A stretch of 64,000 nt of DNA from Panacagrimonas sp965216845 (GCA_965216845.1 OZ244200.1:2542001-2606000), one strand, 5' to 3'. Shown: positions 53,488 to 62,731, numbered from the stretch's first letter. Made by a program: numbers and translations. The notes: generated from the letters alone by a model not told the origin.

Positions 53488-54474
53488 TCAGGAGCGCGGC
53501 CGGATGGCGGGCAGATAAACCGAAGGGTTGACCGGCTTGCCGCGTTCACGAATCTCGAAGTGAAGCGTTGGACGGTTCTCCGGTCCCAGGCCCAGCTCGG
53601 CGATGGGTTGCCCGCCCTTGACCATGTCGCCTTCGGCCACCAGGCGCTTGCGGTTGTAACCATAGGCGGATAGCCGCACGTCATCGTGCTTGATGATGAT
53701 CAGCTCGCCATACCCCTTGAGCGCGCTACCGCTGTAGACCACTTTGCCCGGCGCGGCCGCAACCACCGTTTGTCCGACCTTGCCACTGAAGTCCCAACCC
53801 TTCCAGCCCTTGTTGGGCGAAAAACCACGCACCACCTGCCCTTGAACGGGCGTCCGCCACCCGCGCTTGCTGACCGCTTGCGGCACGACTTGCGGCTGGT
53901 CGGCGACCGGCGGCGACGCCTGAGGCCTTGGTGTTGGTGCTGGTGTTGGTGCTGGTGTTGGTGCTGGTGTTGGTGCTGGTGTTGGAGAAATCGGCGCGGT
54001 GGCAACCGGTGTACCGATGCCGCCCGAAGGCGGCGGAATCGGAACCGGCGCAATCGGCACCGGTTCTTCAATGGCCACCGGTTCACGGGTGATGGCCTCA
54101 CCCTGCCCATAGCTGGGCACCGAGCCAAGCACGCGCCCATGACCCGATGGCGGCGTGAAATTCTGCGGCGGCGTCAACCGCAGCACCTGCCCGGGGACGA
54201 TCAGATAGTCCGGTCCAACCTGGTTCCACTGCGCCAGTTCGCGGTAATCCAGTTGATGGCGAAAGGCGATGGAGAACATGGTATCGCCGCGTACCACGCG
54301 ATATTCGGCGTCGGACAAGCGGCCGGATGCGCCCGGAACCGCCACCGGCCGCGGCCGGTCATCCACCTGATTGTGACGCCTGCGCTCGCTGCTGGTGTCC
54401 CAGCTCCAAAAGCTGGCGCAGGCAGACAGCGTCAGCGTTGCCGTCAGCAGCGTCATGGTGCCCAGCAGCCTCAT
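53488..54474 (-). CDS. nlpD: Murein hydrolase activator NlpD
   Basis: A 328-residue lipoprotein from ATG 54474 with lipobox LSAC. It contains a LysM domain (YRVVRGDTMFSIAFRHQLDYRE, about 60-105), a Pro-rich spacer (PTPA repeats) and a C-terminal LytM/M23 domain (SPNKGWKGWDFSGKVGQTVVAA...LHFEIRERGKPVNP). The first metal ligand is missing (GWDFSG instead of HxGxD), typical of NlpD, which activates amidase AmiC rather than cutting murein itself. The start overlaps the DedA stop by 4 nt. rpoS does not follow. Confidence 0.93.
   Translation of the reverse strand: MRLLGTMTLLTATLTLSACASFWSWDTSSERRRHNQVDDRPRPVAVPGASGRLSDAEYRVVRGDTMFSIAFRHQLDYRELAQWNQVGPDYLIVPGQVLRLTPPQNFTPPSGHGRVLGSVPSYGQGEAITREPVAIEEPVPIAPVPIPPPSGGIGTPVATAPISPTPAPTPAPTPAPTPAPTPRPQASPPVADQPQVVPQAVSKRGWRTPVQGQVVRGFSPNKGWKGWDFSGKVGQTVVAAAPGKVVYSGSALKGYGELIIIKHDDVRLSAYGYNRKRLVAEGDMVKGGQPIAELGLGPENRPTLHFEIRERGKPVNPSVYLPAIRPRS
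53934..53985. repeat. 12-bp tandem repeat in nlpD
   Basis: Four perfect copies of TTGGTGCTGGTG plus a partial one, encoding the (PTPA)n spacer between LysM and LytM domains. Unit gain or loss keeps the frame, so the spacer length can vary between strains. Confidence 0.9.
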
Positions 54475-55073
54475 CTGACCGATCTCTCGCGCCCCAGCAG
54501 AAACCACAGAATGAATATCGCCAGGCAGATCACGCTGACGATGGCCACCTCATGCGTGTAACCCATGATCAGCGCCAGTGCCGGCTCCCCCAGCCAATAA
54601 CCACAGGCCACCAGCACCGCGCACCAAATGGCGGCGCCAAGACTGGTCAGCAGAACGAATGGAATCAGCGGCATGCGGAACACGCCGGCCGGCAAGGAAA
54701 TCAGATGACGAATCACCGGCAACAGGCGACCGATGAAAGTGGCCATCCTGGCGTTGCGCAAAAACAGACGTTCGGCGCGCTGGTACTTTTCCGGACCAAT
54801 GAAAACATAGCGCCCGTAACGCAACAAAAATGCACGCCCGAGCGTCATGCCCAGCAGGTAATTGCAACTGGCGCCAATCAACGAACCCAGCGTCCCGGCG
54901 CCAATCGCCAGCCAGGGATCCAGTTGACCCGTCGCCGCCAGATAACCCGCGGGAATCATTACCAGCTCAGAGGGCACCGGAAACAGGCTGGACTCCAGCG
55001 CCATCAGAAACATGATTTCGACGTATCCCAGTTCGGAGACGATGGCCTCGACCCAGGCCAGGAATTTCTCCAT
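54471..55073 (-). CDS. DedA-family membrane protein (YqaA-like)
   Basis: A 200-residue SNARE-associated/DedA protein with several hydrophobic helices. The motifs MALESSLFPVPSELVMIPAGYLAATGQ and FIGRLLPVIRHLISLPAGVFRM are hallmark reentrant-loop and arginine segments. DedA proteins flip undecaprenyl phosphate or phospholipids. It sits between pcm and nlpD, overlapping each by 1-4 nt, as in several gammaproteobacteria. Confidence 0.92.
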   Translation of the reverse strand: MEKFLAWVEAIVSELGYVEIMFLMALESSLFPVPSELVMIPAGYLAATGQLDPWLAIGAGTLGSLIGASCNYLLGMTLGRAFLLRYGRYVFIGPEKYQRAERLFLRNARMATFIGRLLPVIRHLISLPAGVFRMPLIPFVLLTSLGAAIWCAVLVACGYWLGEPALALIMGYTHEVAIVSVICLAIFILWFLLGRERSVR

Positions 55074-55765
55074 CAGGACTTGCCGCTCAACAGCGGCACG
55101 AAGCTGACCGGTGCCAGATCCGACTGTTTCAGACCGTGTGTTGTGCGTTCGATCAGCCGCAGGCTTTGCGACCCCTGCGGCCCCACCGGGATCACCATGC
55201 GCCCGCCCCGATCCAGTTGCTTCAACAAGGCATCGGGAACCGTGGCGCTGCCCGCGGTCACCAGGATGCCGTCGTATGGCGCGTAGGGCGACCAGCCAAG
55301 GCTACCGTCGGCGTAGCCGAAATGCACGTTGCGATACCCCAGCGATTGCATGCGCCGACGCGCCACCTGGCTCAGCGCGCGGATCCGTTCGACGCTGAAC
55401 ACCACGTCAACCAGTTCCGCCAGAACGGCCGTCTGATAGCCGCTGCCGGTGCCCACTTCCAGCACCCGCTTGCGTGGCCCATCGGCCAGCAGAAGCTGGG
55501 TCATGAGCGCAACCACATAGGGTTGCGACAGGGTTTGCGCATGGCCAATGGGCAGCGCGCGATTCTTGTAGGCGTCGCTTTTCAGCGCCTCCTCGACGAA
55601 CTCATGACGCGGAATCCGGGCCATGGCCTGCAGCACGCGCTCATCATCAATGCCTTGTTGCTGCAATTCCTTGAGCAGCTTGCCGCGCACGCTGGAAGCG
55701 GTCATGCCCATGCCGTGACTGTGATGATGCCGACTGGCCAGATTCTTCACAGACCCTGTGCCCAT
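55073..55765 (-). CDS. pcm: Protein-L-isoaspartate O-methyltransferase
   Basis: A 230-residue repair methyltransferase. Motif I is VLEVGTGSGYQTAVLAEL. The N-terminal segment RIPRHEFVEEALKSDAYKNRALPIGHAQTLSQPYVVALM is diagnostic in order of short blocks (PRHEFV, ALPIGHAQTLSQP). It starts damaged-protein repair by methylating isoaspartate. The start at 55765 overlaps surE by 19 bp; an internal ATG at 55711 is an alternative. Confidence 0.95.
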   Translation of the reverse strand: MGTGSVKNLASRHHHSHGMGMTASSVRGKLLKELQQQGIDDERVLQAMARIPRHEFVEEALKSDAYKNRALPIGHAQTLSQPYVVALMTQLLLADGPRKRVLEVGTGSGYQTAVLAELVDVVFSVERIRALSQVARRRMQSLGYRNVHFGYADGSLGWSPYAPYDGILVTAGSATVPDALLKQLDRGGRMVIPVGPQGSQSLRLIERTTHGLKQSDLAPVSFVPLLSGKS

Positions 55766-56493
55766 TGCTTGAGCGCATCCAGCTCCGAGTATCGCGTCAG
55801 GTCCACCAACAGCGGCGTCACCGCAACGCGACCATTGTTGATGGCGTGAAAGTCGGTGCCCGGTCCAGCGTCGGCACCGTCACCGGCGGCGCCAATCCAG
55901 TAAATCGGCCGGCCACGCGGGTCTTCGGCGGCGGTCACCCGCTCGCTGCGGTGGCGGTGCCCCAGCCGCGTCACTTCGATACCGCTAATCTGATCTTCCG
56001 GCAGATCGGGCACGTTGATGTTCAAAATCATGTTTTTCGGCAGCGGACGCGATTGCAGTCGCTCCAGCAGGCGCAAGGTCACACTGGCGGCGGTCTCATA
56101 GTGTTTCGGCGGATAGGCGCAGGAGGAAACCGCAATGGCCGAATAACCCAGCCAGCGGCCTTCCATCGCGGCGGCGACGGTTCCCGAATAAAGCGTGTCG
56201 TCGCCCAGGTTGGCGCCGGCGTTGATGCCCGACACCACGATGTCCGGCAACGGCGACATCACCCCGTTCAGCGCCAGATGCACGCTGTCGGTCGGGGTTC
56301 CATCCACGCAGATGGTGCCGTCCTCATGCGTGTGGGTGCGCAAGGGACGCATCAGCGTCAGTGAATGGCTGGCGCCGCTGCGGTTGCGGTCGGGTGCCAC
56401 CACCGTCACCTGGTGACGGCTGCTGAGCTGCGTTTTGAGGCACAACAGCCCGGGGGCGGTGCAGCCGTCATCGTTGGAAAGAAGAATCCGCAT
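55747..56493 (-). CDS. surE: 5'/3'-nucleotidase SurE
   Basis: A 248-residue metal-dependent nucleotidase: MRILLSNDDGCTAPG holds the metal aspartates, and VVAPDRNRSGASHSLT and VSGINAGANLGDDTLYSGTV are signatures. I start at ATG 56493; a TTG two codons earlier is possible. It heads a surE-pcm-dedA-nlpD-sppA-murI minus-strand run and faces smrA across 71 bp. Confidence 0.97.
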   Translation of the reverse strand: MRILLSNDDGCTAPGLLCLKTQLSSRHQVTVVAPDRNRSGASHSLTLMRPLRTHTHEDGTICVDGTPTDSVHLALNGVMSPLPDIVVSGINAGANLGDDTLYSGTVAAAMEGRWLGYSAIAVSSCAYPPKHYETAASVTLRLLERLQSRPLPKNMILNINVPDLPEDQISGIEVTRLGHRHRSERVTAAEDPRGRPIYWIGAAGDGADAGPGTDFHAINNGRVAVTPLLVDLTRYSELDALKQWAQGL

Positions 56494-56564
56494 GGGCAAA
56501 CTGGAGAAGATCGGCGTATTTTACCGCGCCGATTTGAGGAATTTGTGGCGACTGCGCGCGAAAG

Positions 56565-57104
56565 ATGAATCAAGCTGACGATGACGAAGATCGCCGCGCC
56601 TTTGCAGCGGCGATGCAGGGCGTGCAAGCTCGCGGACAGAGCGCGCGCGTGCGCAAAACCCGCAAGCCCCCGACGCCCGAACCACGTGCACGTCTGGCTG
56701 ATGAAAAAGCCGTCCTGGACGAGCTGTTGCGCGACACTATACCGGACGATTACGAAAGCGGAGATACCCTCAGCTATCGCGCGCCCGGCGTCCGCGAAAA
56801 TCTGCTGCGGCAACTACGGCGGCGCAAATTCCGCATCGACGACGAACTGGATCTGCATGGTCTCAACCAGGTTCGCGCCCGCCAGGCAGTGATCGCCTTC
56901 ATGGCCCATTGTCGTGATCAGGATTTCGGCTGCGTACGCATCATTCACGGCAAGGGGCACGGCTCGCCCAACAGCGGCCCGGTCATCAAGCAACGCCTGG
57001 ACGGATGGCTGCGCAAGTTTCGTGATGTGCTGGCATTTTGTTCGGCACGCCCCGAAGACGGCGGCACCGGCGCGGTTTACGTATTGCTGCGAAAGTCGCG
57101 CTGA
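56565..57104 (+). CDS. Smr-domain endonuclease-like protein
   Basis: A 179-residue SmrA/SmrB-type protein with a basic N-terminal region (RVRKTRKPPTPEPRARL) and a C-terminal Smr domain: ELDLHGLNQVRARQAVIAF (LDLHG) and VRIIHGKGHGSP (HGKG). Smr domains nick DNA or RNA; SmrB rescues collided ribosomes. The chosen start ATG 56565 lies in the short divergent gap to surE. Confidence 0.92.
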   Translation: MNQADDDEDRRAFAAAMQGVQARGQSARVRKTRKPPTPEPRARLADEKAVLDELLRDTIPDDYESGDTLSYRAPGVRENLLRQLRRRKFRIDDELDLHGLNQVRARQAVIAFMAHCRDQDFGCVRIIHGKGHGSPNSGPVIKQRLDGWLRKFRDVLAFCSARPEDGGTGAVYVLLRKSR

Positions 57105-57224
57105 GGAAGATCACGCTGAGCTTGTCCTGAGCCGAAGCCAGATGCGTGCACCGGATCGATCCGGAAGCTGTCGGTCCACCTCGGCGATAATGCGGCGATG
57201 CAGCCCGGAGGCAACTGACTGACC

Positions 57225-60200
57225 GTGTGGCTAACCGACATCTGTGTGAAACGCCCCGTGCTGGCCACGGTGCTGAATCTGTTGCTGGTGGTATTCGGGC
57301 TGATCGCGCTGTCCGGCATTGCCGTGCGTGAATATCCGGACATCGACGCCCCCGTCGTTTCCATCCGAACCCACTATCCGGGCGCGGCGGCGGAAATCAT
57401 CGAAACGCAGATCACGCAGGTCATCGAGGGACGCATTGCCGGAATCCAGGGCATTCGCGCCATCAATTCGTCCAGCCGCGACGGGCTGTCCAACATCAGT
57501 ATCGAGTTCCGCCTGTCACGCAACATCGACGATGCCGCCAACGATGTGCGCGACCGGATCTCCCGCGTGCTGGACAACCTGCCCGATCGCGCCGACCCAC
57601 CCGAAGTCAGCAAGGCGGACTCCGACGCCTATCCCATCATGTGGCTTTATTTGAGCAGTGAAAGCCTGGACCGCATGCAGCTGTCGGACTACACCGACCG
57701 GGTGCTGGTGGATCGGCTTGGCTCGGTGGAGGGCGTATCCGGCTTGCTGACCGGGGGGGATCGCCGGCCCGCGATGCGCATCTGGCTGGATCAGCCGGCG
57801 CTGGCGGCGCGCAAGCTGACGCCGGCGGACGTGGAAGACGCCCTGCGCCAGCAAAACGTGGAACGCCCCGCCGGCCGCATCGAATCCGAGCAACGCGAGT
57901 TCACGCTGCGCACCAGTCGCGCCTTCACCACGCCGGAACAGTTTGAGCAACTGGTGGTTGCCAGCGATAACGACGGCTATCCGGTGCGGATTCGGGACAT
58001 CGCCAACGTCGAACGCGCACCCGAAAGCCTGCGCAATGACTTTCGCGCCAACGGTGTGGGCGCCGTCGGCATGGGGGTGGTCAAGCAATCCAAGGCCAAT
58101 ACGCTGGAGGTGGCGCGTGCGGTGAAGGCGGAAATCGAGGCCATCAATCGAGAGCTGCCGCACGACATGGCGCTGCGGGTGACCTCGGACTTTTCGCTGT
58201 TCATTGAAGCGTCGCTGAAATCGGTGGTTCGCACCTTGCTGCAGGCGGCATTGATTGTGGTGGCGGTCATCTTTCTGTTTCTGGGCAACCTGCGCGCCAC
58301 CCTGATTCCAGCGGTGACGCTGCCGATCTCACTGGTCGCCTCCTTCATTTTTCTGGGCGCGCTGGGTTTTTCCATCAACATCCTGACCCTGCTGGCGCTG
58401 GTACTCGCCATCGGCCTGGTGGTGGACGACGCCATCGTGGTGGTTGAAAACGTCCATCGTCGATTGGAAATGGGCGAACCGCCCCTGTTGGCGGCCTATC
58501 GCGGCGCGCGCGAGGTGGGTTTTGCGGTGATCGCCACCACTCTGGTGCTGATTGCCGTGTTCGCTCCGCTGTCCATGCTGGGCGGAAACGTGGGCCGCCT
58601 GTTCAGCGAATTCGCCCTCGCCTTGTCTGCGGCGGTGGCCTGTTCGAGCGTGGTTGCCTTGTCGCTTTGTCCGGTGATGGCGGCCTTCTTGCTCCAGTCC
58701 GGTGAACATCAGGCACTGCCGCAAAACCGTTCGCAACGCCTGTTTCAAGGCATCAGGCACCGCTATCGGAATGTCCTGCAACAGATATTGCACCGGCACT
58801 GGCTGGCCCTGGGCAGCCTGCTGCTGCTGCTGCTGGGCAGCGCCTACCTGGTTTGGAGCCTGCCCAGGCAAGTCACGCCATCCGAGGATCGCGGCCAGTT
58901 CTTCGTGCAATCCAGCGGCCCCGAAGGCGCAAACTTCGAGTACATGGACGAACACGTCAGCCGCATTGAGAATCTGCTGCTGTCACGCCTGGGCGCCGGC
59001 GAACTGGACCGCATGATTCTGCGCATTCCCGGGTTCGGGTCTTCAGAAGCGGTGAACTCTTCCACCATTCTGGCATCGGTGGTGGACTGGTCGCAGCGCC
59101 AGCGCAGCACCGGGGAAATCGTCGCGGAAATCAACCGCGACTTGAGCCAGATCACCGGCGTTCGCGCCATTGCCGCGCAACGTGGCAGCTTTTCCAAATA
59201 TCACGGGTTACCGGTGCAGTTCGTGCTTGGCGGCGGCACGTTCCAGGAGCTGGCACAGTGGCGCGACCAACTCATGGCGCGCATCGCCAAGGATAATCCG
59301 GGATTATTACGACTGGATTCGGACTACAAGGAAACCAAGCCCACCCTGGACTTGAAAATAGACCTGGATCGCGCGGCCGACCTCGGGGTCTCGGTGGATC
59401 AGATTGCGCGAACCGTGGAAACCATGTTGAGCGGACGGCGCGTGACCACGTTCATCGACCGCGGACAGGAATATCAAGTGATCCTGCAGGCCGAGCGCCA
59501 GAATCGGGCCACGCCGGAACAGATTCATTCGGTTTACGTCCGTTCTGAAGACCGCAATGCGCTGATTCCGCTTTCCAGCCTGACACAGTTCGAAGAAACC
59601 GCCAGCGCGGACCGATATAACCGCTACGACCGACTGCGCGCCGTCACCATTTCGGCGGCCTTGGCGCCCGGTTATACCCTGGGCGAGGCCTTGGCCTACG
59701 TTCAGCGAATCGTGCGCGAAGAATTACCAGGCACAGTCAAGCTGTCATACAAGGGTGAATCGCGCGAATACCGCGACGCGTCCAACGCACTGGCACTGAT
59801 GTTCGTGATGGCCGTGGTGATTGTTTATCTGGTACTCGCCGCTCAATTCGAGAGCTGGATTCACCCGCTGGTCATCATGACCACCGTTCCACTGGCGATT
59901 TTCGGTGCGCTGTTGGCACTTTTTCTGAGCGCGAATACACTGAATATCTACAGCCAGATCGGCATCGTCATGCTGGTGGGACTGGCTGCCAAAAACGGCA
60001 TTCTGATTGTGGAATTCGCCAATCAACGCCGCGATCAGGGCGCCGAATTCACCGAGGCCCTGCTCGAATCCGCCAGCGTGCGTCTGCGGCCGATATTGAT
60101 GACTTCCATCGCCACCTGCGCCGGTGTTTTGCCGCTGGTGTTTTCCGCCGGGGCCAGCAGTGAAGCGCGGCATGTCATTGGCCTGGTGATCTTCTGCGGC

Positions 60201-60320
60201 GTTGCTTTTGCGACCATTTTCACCTTGTTGATGGTGCCGGCGTTTTACCAGCTGTTGTGTCGGAATACCGGGTCCCCCGGCGCGCAGTCGGAAAAACTTC
60301 GAATCCAGCAATCGCAGTAG
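57225..60320 (+). CDS. RND efflux permease (HAE1/AcrB type), no adjacent adaptor
   Basis: A 1031-residue inner membrane pump. It starts VWLTDICVKRPVLATVLNLL (GTG start). Twelve helices are split by two large periplasmic loops. Helix 4 carries the proton-relay DD in IGLVVDDAIVVVENVHR, and helix 10 the matching Lys in GLAAKNGILIVEFANQ. It likely exports drugs or lipophilic compounds, but no membrane-fusion or TolC partner is adjacent. It must recruit one from elsewhere. Confidence 0.93.
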   Translation: MWLTDICVKRPVLATVLNLLLVVFGLIALSGIAVREYPDIDAPVVSIRTHYPGAAAEIIETQITQVIEGRIAGIQGIRAINSSSRDGLSNISIEFRLSRNIDDAANDVRDRISRVLDNLPDRADPPEVSKADSDAYPIMWLYLSSESLDRMQLSDYTDRVLVDRLGSVEGVSGLLTGGDRRPAMRIWLDQPALAARKLTPADVEDALRQQNVERPAGRIESEQREFTLRTSRAFTTPEQFEQLVVASDNDGYPVRIRDIANVERAPESLRNDFRANGVGAVGMGVVKQSKANTLEVARAVKAEIEAINRELPHDMALRVTSDFSLFIEASLKSVVRTLLQAALIVVAVIFLFLGNLRATLIPAVTLPISLVASFIFLGALGFSINILTLLALVLAIGLVVDDAIVVVENVHRRLEMGEPPLLAAYRGAREVGFAVIATTLVLIAVFAPLSMLGGNVGRLFSEFALALSAAVACSSVVALSLCPVMAAFLLQSGEHQALPQNRSQRLFQGIRHRYRNVLQQILHRHWLALGSLLLLLLGSAYLVWSLPRQVTPSEDRGQFFVQSSGPEGANFEYMDEHVSRIENLLLSRLGAGELDRMILRIPGFGSSEAVNSSTILASVVDWSQRQRSTGEIVAEINRDLSQITGVRAIAAQRGSFSKYHGLPVQFVLGGGTFQELAQWRDQLMARIAKDNPGLLRLDSDYKETKPTLDLKIDLDRAADLGVSVDQIARTVETMLSGRRVTTFIDRGQEYQVILQAERQNRATPEQIHSVYVRSEDRNALIPLSSLTQFEETASADRYNRYDRLRAVTISAALAPGYTLGEALAYVQRIVREELPGTVKLSYKGESREYRDASNALALMFVMAVVIVYLVLAAQFESWIHPLVIMTTVPLAIFGALLALFLSANTLNIYSQIGIVMLVGLAAKNGILIVEFANQRRDQGAEFTEALLESASVRLRPILMTSIATCAGVLPLVFSAGASSEARHVIGLVIFCGVAFATIFTLLMVPAFYQLLCRNTGSPGAQSEKLRIQQSQ

Positions 60321-60437
60321 TCAAACGCAGGACGGTTCGCCCCCCAACCCGTGCGGGTTCGGTTTGATGTACGGCGGGCCGCCCCCGCCACCCGAGGTTT
60401 GTTTCCCCAACCGCCACGGCGGCCATGGGCAACCGAA

Positions 60438-60578
60438 TCAACGCGGCATCCAGCCCTCGGCCCAGGTCAGGATATAGGCCACGTCGCCAAAGTTTTCCGA
60501 CAGCGAATGCCCCAGCAACACCATGACCACGATCACGCACATCGCCGTGAGCAAATTGATGACGAAATCCGGTTTCAT
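60438..60578 (-). CDS. 46-residue putative single-span membrane protein
   Basis: The frame reads MKPDFVINLLTAMCVIVVMV, then LLGHSLSENFGDVAYILTWA, then EGWMPR. One strongly hydrophobic helix and a conserved-looking amphipathic tail make it a plausible small membrane protein. No Shine-Dalgarno is evident and I recognise no family. It lies between ispF (upstream, same strand) and the end of the RND gene. Confidence 0.45.
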   Translation of the reverse strand: MKPDFVINLLTAMCVIVVMVLLGHSLSENFGDVAYILTWAEGWMPR

Positions 60579-60681
60579 GCTGCCAGTCGGTCGGTTTGGC
60601 CACTGAAAAATCAAAACCGATTGTGCCGCCTGCCGAACCGGACAGCACTCAGCGTCCGGACGAACGGCCTGTGGCTCCCGA

Positions 60682-61164
60682 TCAGCCTCGGTTTTTTTGA
60701 AGAAGCACCACCGCGTGGGCGGCGATGCCCTCCTGCCGGCCGATACTACCGATGCCTTCGTGGGTTGTGGCCTTGACGCTGACGGCAGCGGTTTCCATCG
60801 CCAGATCACCGGCCAGCGTCTGACGCATCGACTGGATAAAGGGCGAAAGCCTGGGCGTCTGTGCGATGACGGTTGCATCCACATTGCACACGCTGTAGCC
60901 CATGGCGCGGATGCGCGCGACCACCGCTCGCAACAGTCGCCGGCTATCGATATCGCGATACTGCGGATCATCGTCCGGGAAGAACTTGCCGATATCACCC
61001 AGCGCCAAAGCGCCGAGCATGGCATCGCACAAGGCGTGAATCAACACATCGCCGTCGGAATGAGCGATCAGCGAATAATCACATGCAATCTCCACCCCAC
61101 CGAGCCGGATACCCTTGCCAACGCTCAGACGGTGGACGTCATACCCGTGCCCAATACGGAACAT
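60682..61164 (-). CDS. ispF: 2-C-methyl-D-erythritol 2,4-cyclodiphosphate synthase
   Basis: A 160-residue MEP-pathway enzyme forming the cyclic diphosphate on the way to isoprenoids. Zinc ligands are in MFRIGHGYDVHRL (DxH) and ISHSDGD-like LIAHSDGDVLIHALCDAMLGALALGDIG; the C-terminal part includes VSVKATTHEGIGSIGRQEG. Usually adjacent to ispD; here a gap of 326 bp separates them. Confidence 0.97.
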   Translation of the reverse strand: MFRIGHGYDVHRLSVGKGIRLGGVEIACDYSLIAHSDGDVLIHALCDAMLGALALGDIGKFFPDDDPQYRDIDSRRLLRAVVARIRAMGYSVCNVDATVIAQTPRLSPFIQSMRQTLAGDLAMETAAVSVKATTHEGIGSIGRQEGIAAHAVVLLQKNRG

Positions 61165-61280
61165 TGTTTCTTCGTATGTTGTTGCTCGAAGGATGGTTGT
61201 TTGCGACTTTTTTCGTAGCTTAACGCGCCGCCGTGATGCGCGTCACAAACAAAGTGCGTTGTCACTCCTGAATTCGTCAG

Positions 61281-61460
61281 ATGCCTTATTCAAGGTCGGC
61301 GCCAGTCATTTTCCATCGCGTCACCCGCAGCGGACACATTGAGCCGAGTATCGATCGTGTGATCGGCCCGGCGGGGGAAGCCACATTGGACAACCAGAAT
61401 TTCGACGCGAAGGCCTGCCAACTGATCCGGGATTTCTTCGCTTTACGGCTACGAGAATAA
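61281..61460 (+). CDS. 59-codon open frame, doubtful
   Basis: Between ispD and ispF, on the opposite strand, an ATG-started frame ends NFDAKACQLIRDFFALRLRE. The C-terminal part looks protein-like, but there is no ribosome site and no family is recognised. It may be the tail of a decayed gene. The remainder of the 61165-61490 gap shows nothing else. Confidence 0.2.
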   Translation: MPYSRSAPVIFHRVTRSGHIEPSIDRVIGPAGEATLDNQNFDAKACQLIRDFFALRLRE

Positions 61461-61490
61461 CCCGCTCGGGGTGAGTTTCAGGCTTGGACC

Positions 61491-62201
61491 TCACCCACCG
61501 GAATCCGCATCAAACAGGCGCCCCATCATCTGTAAATGCTCCGGATAGGTCAGCTTGAAATTCGTTTCCGCACCGCGGATCAATCGCGGCTGGTAGCCAG
61601 CGTATTCCATGGCACTGGCTTCATCGGTAAGCCGGTGACCATCACTCAGGGCTTGTCTCATCGCTGAAATCAGCAAGTCCAGTCGAAACAGTTGAGGCGT
61701 TTGCGCCCGCCACAAATCTGATCGGTTCAACGTTGATTCAACCCTGCCATCCTGCTCGCGCTTGACCGTATCCGCCACCGGCATTGCCAACAGCCCACCG
61801 TGTTCATCGCTGGCCTGGCGACGTAGCTTGTCGAGTAACGCCAGCTCGATTGCCGGTCGCGCGGCGTCGTGCACCAAAACAAAACATGGCGCCGCCTCAT
61901 CAGCCAGCGATTCCACTTTCAGCAAACCATTGAGCACGGACGTGGCGCGGTCATCGCCACCGGACACCAGCTTCAATTTCGGGTGTTTCGAAACTGGCAG
62001 GGCCGCGAATTCCGAATCCGCCGGCGACAGAACCAGCACCACCCCCGCAATCCAGTCGCATTCGAGAAACGGCGACAGGCTCCATTCAATGACCGTTTTT
62101 CCCGACAACGGCAGATATTGCTTGGGCGTCTCCGATTTCATTCGGTTGCCGCTGCCAGCAGCGGGAATCACCGCCCAATATTGAGTCGTCACCGAACGCA
62201 A
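61491..62201 (-). CDS. ispD: 2-C-methyl-D-erythritol 4-phosphate cytidylyltransferase
   Basis: A 236-residue nucleotidyltransferase of the MEP pathway. CTP loop is VIPAAGSGNRMKSETPKQYL; VLVHDAARP and AVPVAD-like AMPVADTVKR, then LWRAQTPQLFRLDLL and LTDEASAMEYAG complete the signature. It starts 3 nt after ftsB, the standard ftsB-ispD coupling. Confidence 0.97.
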   Translation of the reverse strand: MRSVTTQYWAVIPAAGSGNRMKSETPKQYLPLSGKTVIEWSLSPFLECDWIAGVVLVLSPADSEFAALPVSKHPKLKLVSGGDDRATSVLNGLLKVESLADEAAPCFVLVHDAARPAIELALLDKLRRQASDEHGGLLAMPVADTVKREQDGRVESTLNRSDLWRAQTPQLFRLDLLISAMRQALSDGHRLTDEASAMEYAGYQPRLIRGAETNFKLTYPEHLQMMGRLFDADSGG

Positions 62202-62204
62202 CGA

Positions 62205-62486
62205 TCAGGATTCGCGGACGACCAGATAAAACGATTCGTCCGGCCGGATCATGCCCATGGAAATACGCGCACGCGACTCGATTGCGGCGTGGCCCGAATT
62301 GAGGTCTTTCACCTCAGCATCCATCTCGAAATTGCGAAGGCGCAGTTGTTCATTTTCCATCTGCGCCTGCTTGAGCTGCTCATGCAAACGGTGCGCCTCC
62401 CCCAGGCCGCCGTCAGCAACCCACAAGCGCCATTGCAGGGCGAGCAGCAACACCACCAATGCCAACATGACATTGCGTATCTGCAT
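62205..62486 (-). CDS. ftsB: Cell division protein FtsB
   Basis: A 93-residue bitopic division protein from ATG 62486: one transmembrane helix (NVMLALVVLLLALQWRLWV) followed by a periplasmic coiled coil (LHEQLKQAQMENEQLRLRNFEMDAEVKDL) that binds FtsL and FtsQ. Upstream, where enolase normally sits, there is a gap and IS remnants instead. An A-tract and TTGACG lie about 75 bp before the start and may be part of its promoter. Confidence 0.94.
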   Translation of the reverse strand: MQIRNVMLALVVLLLALQWRLWVADGGLGEAHRLHEQLKQAQMENEQLRLRNFEMDAEVKDLNSGHAAIESRARISMGMIRPDESFYLVVRES

Positions 62487-62661
62487 TTTCAGAACGTTTT
62501 TCCGCAATCTTGCCGCGCCACCGCGCCGTCCCCTCACAGCGAGGCTGAAGTTCAGCCGTCAATTAACGGATTTTAACGGGTTTTTTTTGATTTGTCCGTA
62601 GGGTTCAATCGGCGAGCGCCGCGTCCGTCATCGGAGGTTCCTTTTCCTAGCGGTTTCGGCG

Positions 62662-62720
62662 ACCTGAAGCAATCCCCGCCGCAGTGAGAGATCGCCGCGC
62701 CCAACGGGCTCGCGATGAAC
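62662..62720. repeat. Dispersed intergenic repeat, copy 3 (partial)
   Basis: GAAGCAATCCCCGCCGCAGT followed by GAGAGATCGCCGCGCC and GCTCGCGATGA repeats the core of the element at 4048-4140 nearly exactly. It lies just beyond the 3' end of the IS110 transposase fragment. Confidence 0.7.
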
Positions 62721-62731
62721 TGTGCTGAGTG

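Noticed and set aside
57105..57160. GAGCTTGTCCTGAGCCGAAG as a repeat or terminator after smrA
   Set aside because: It resembles a common extragenic repeat but occurs once here and forms no stable hairpin.
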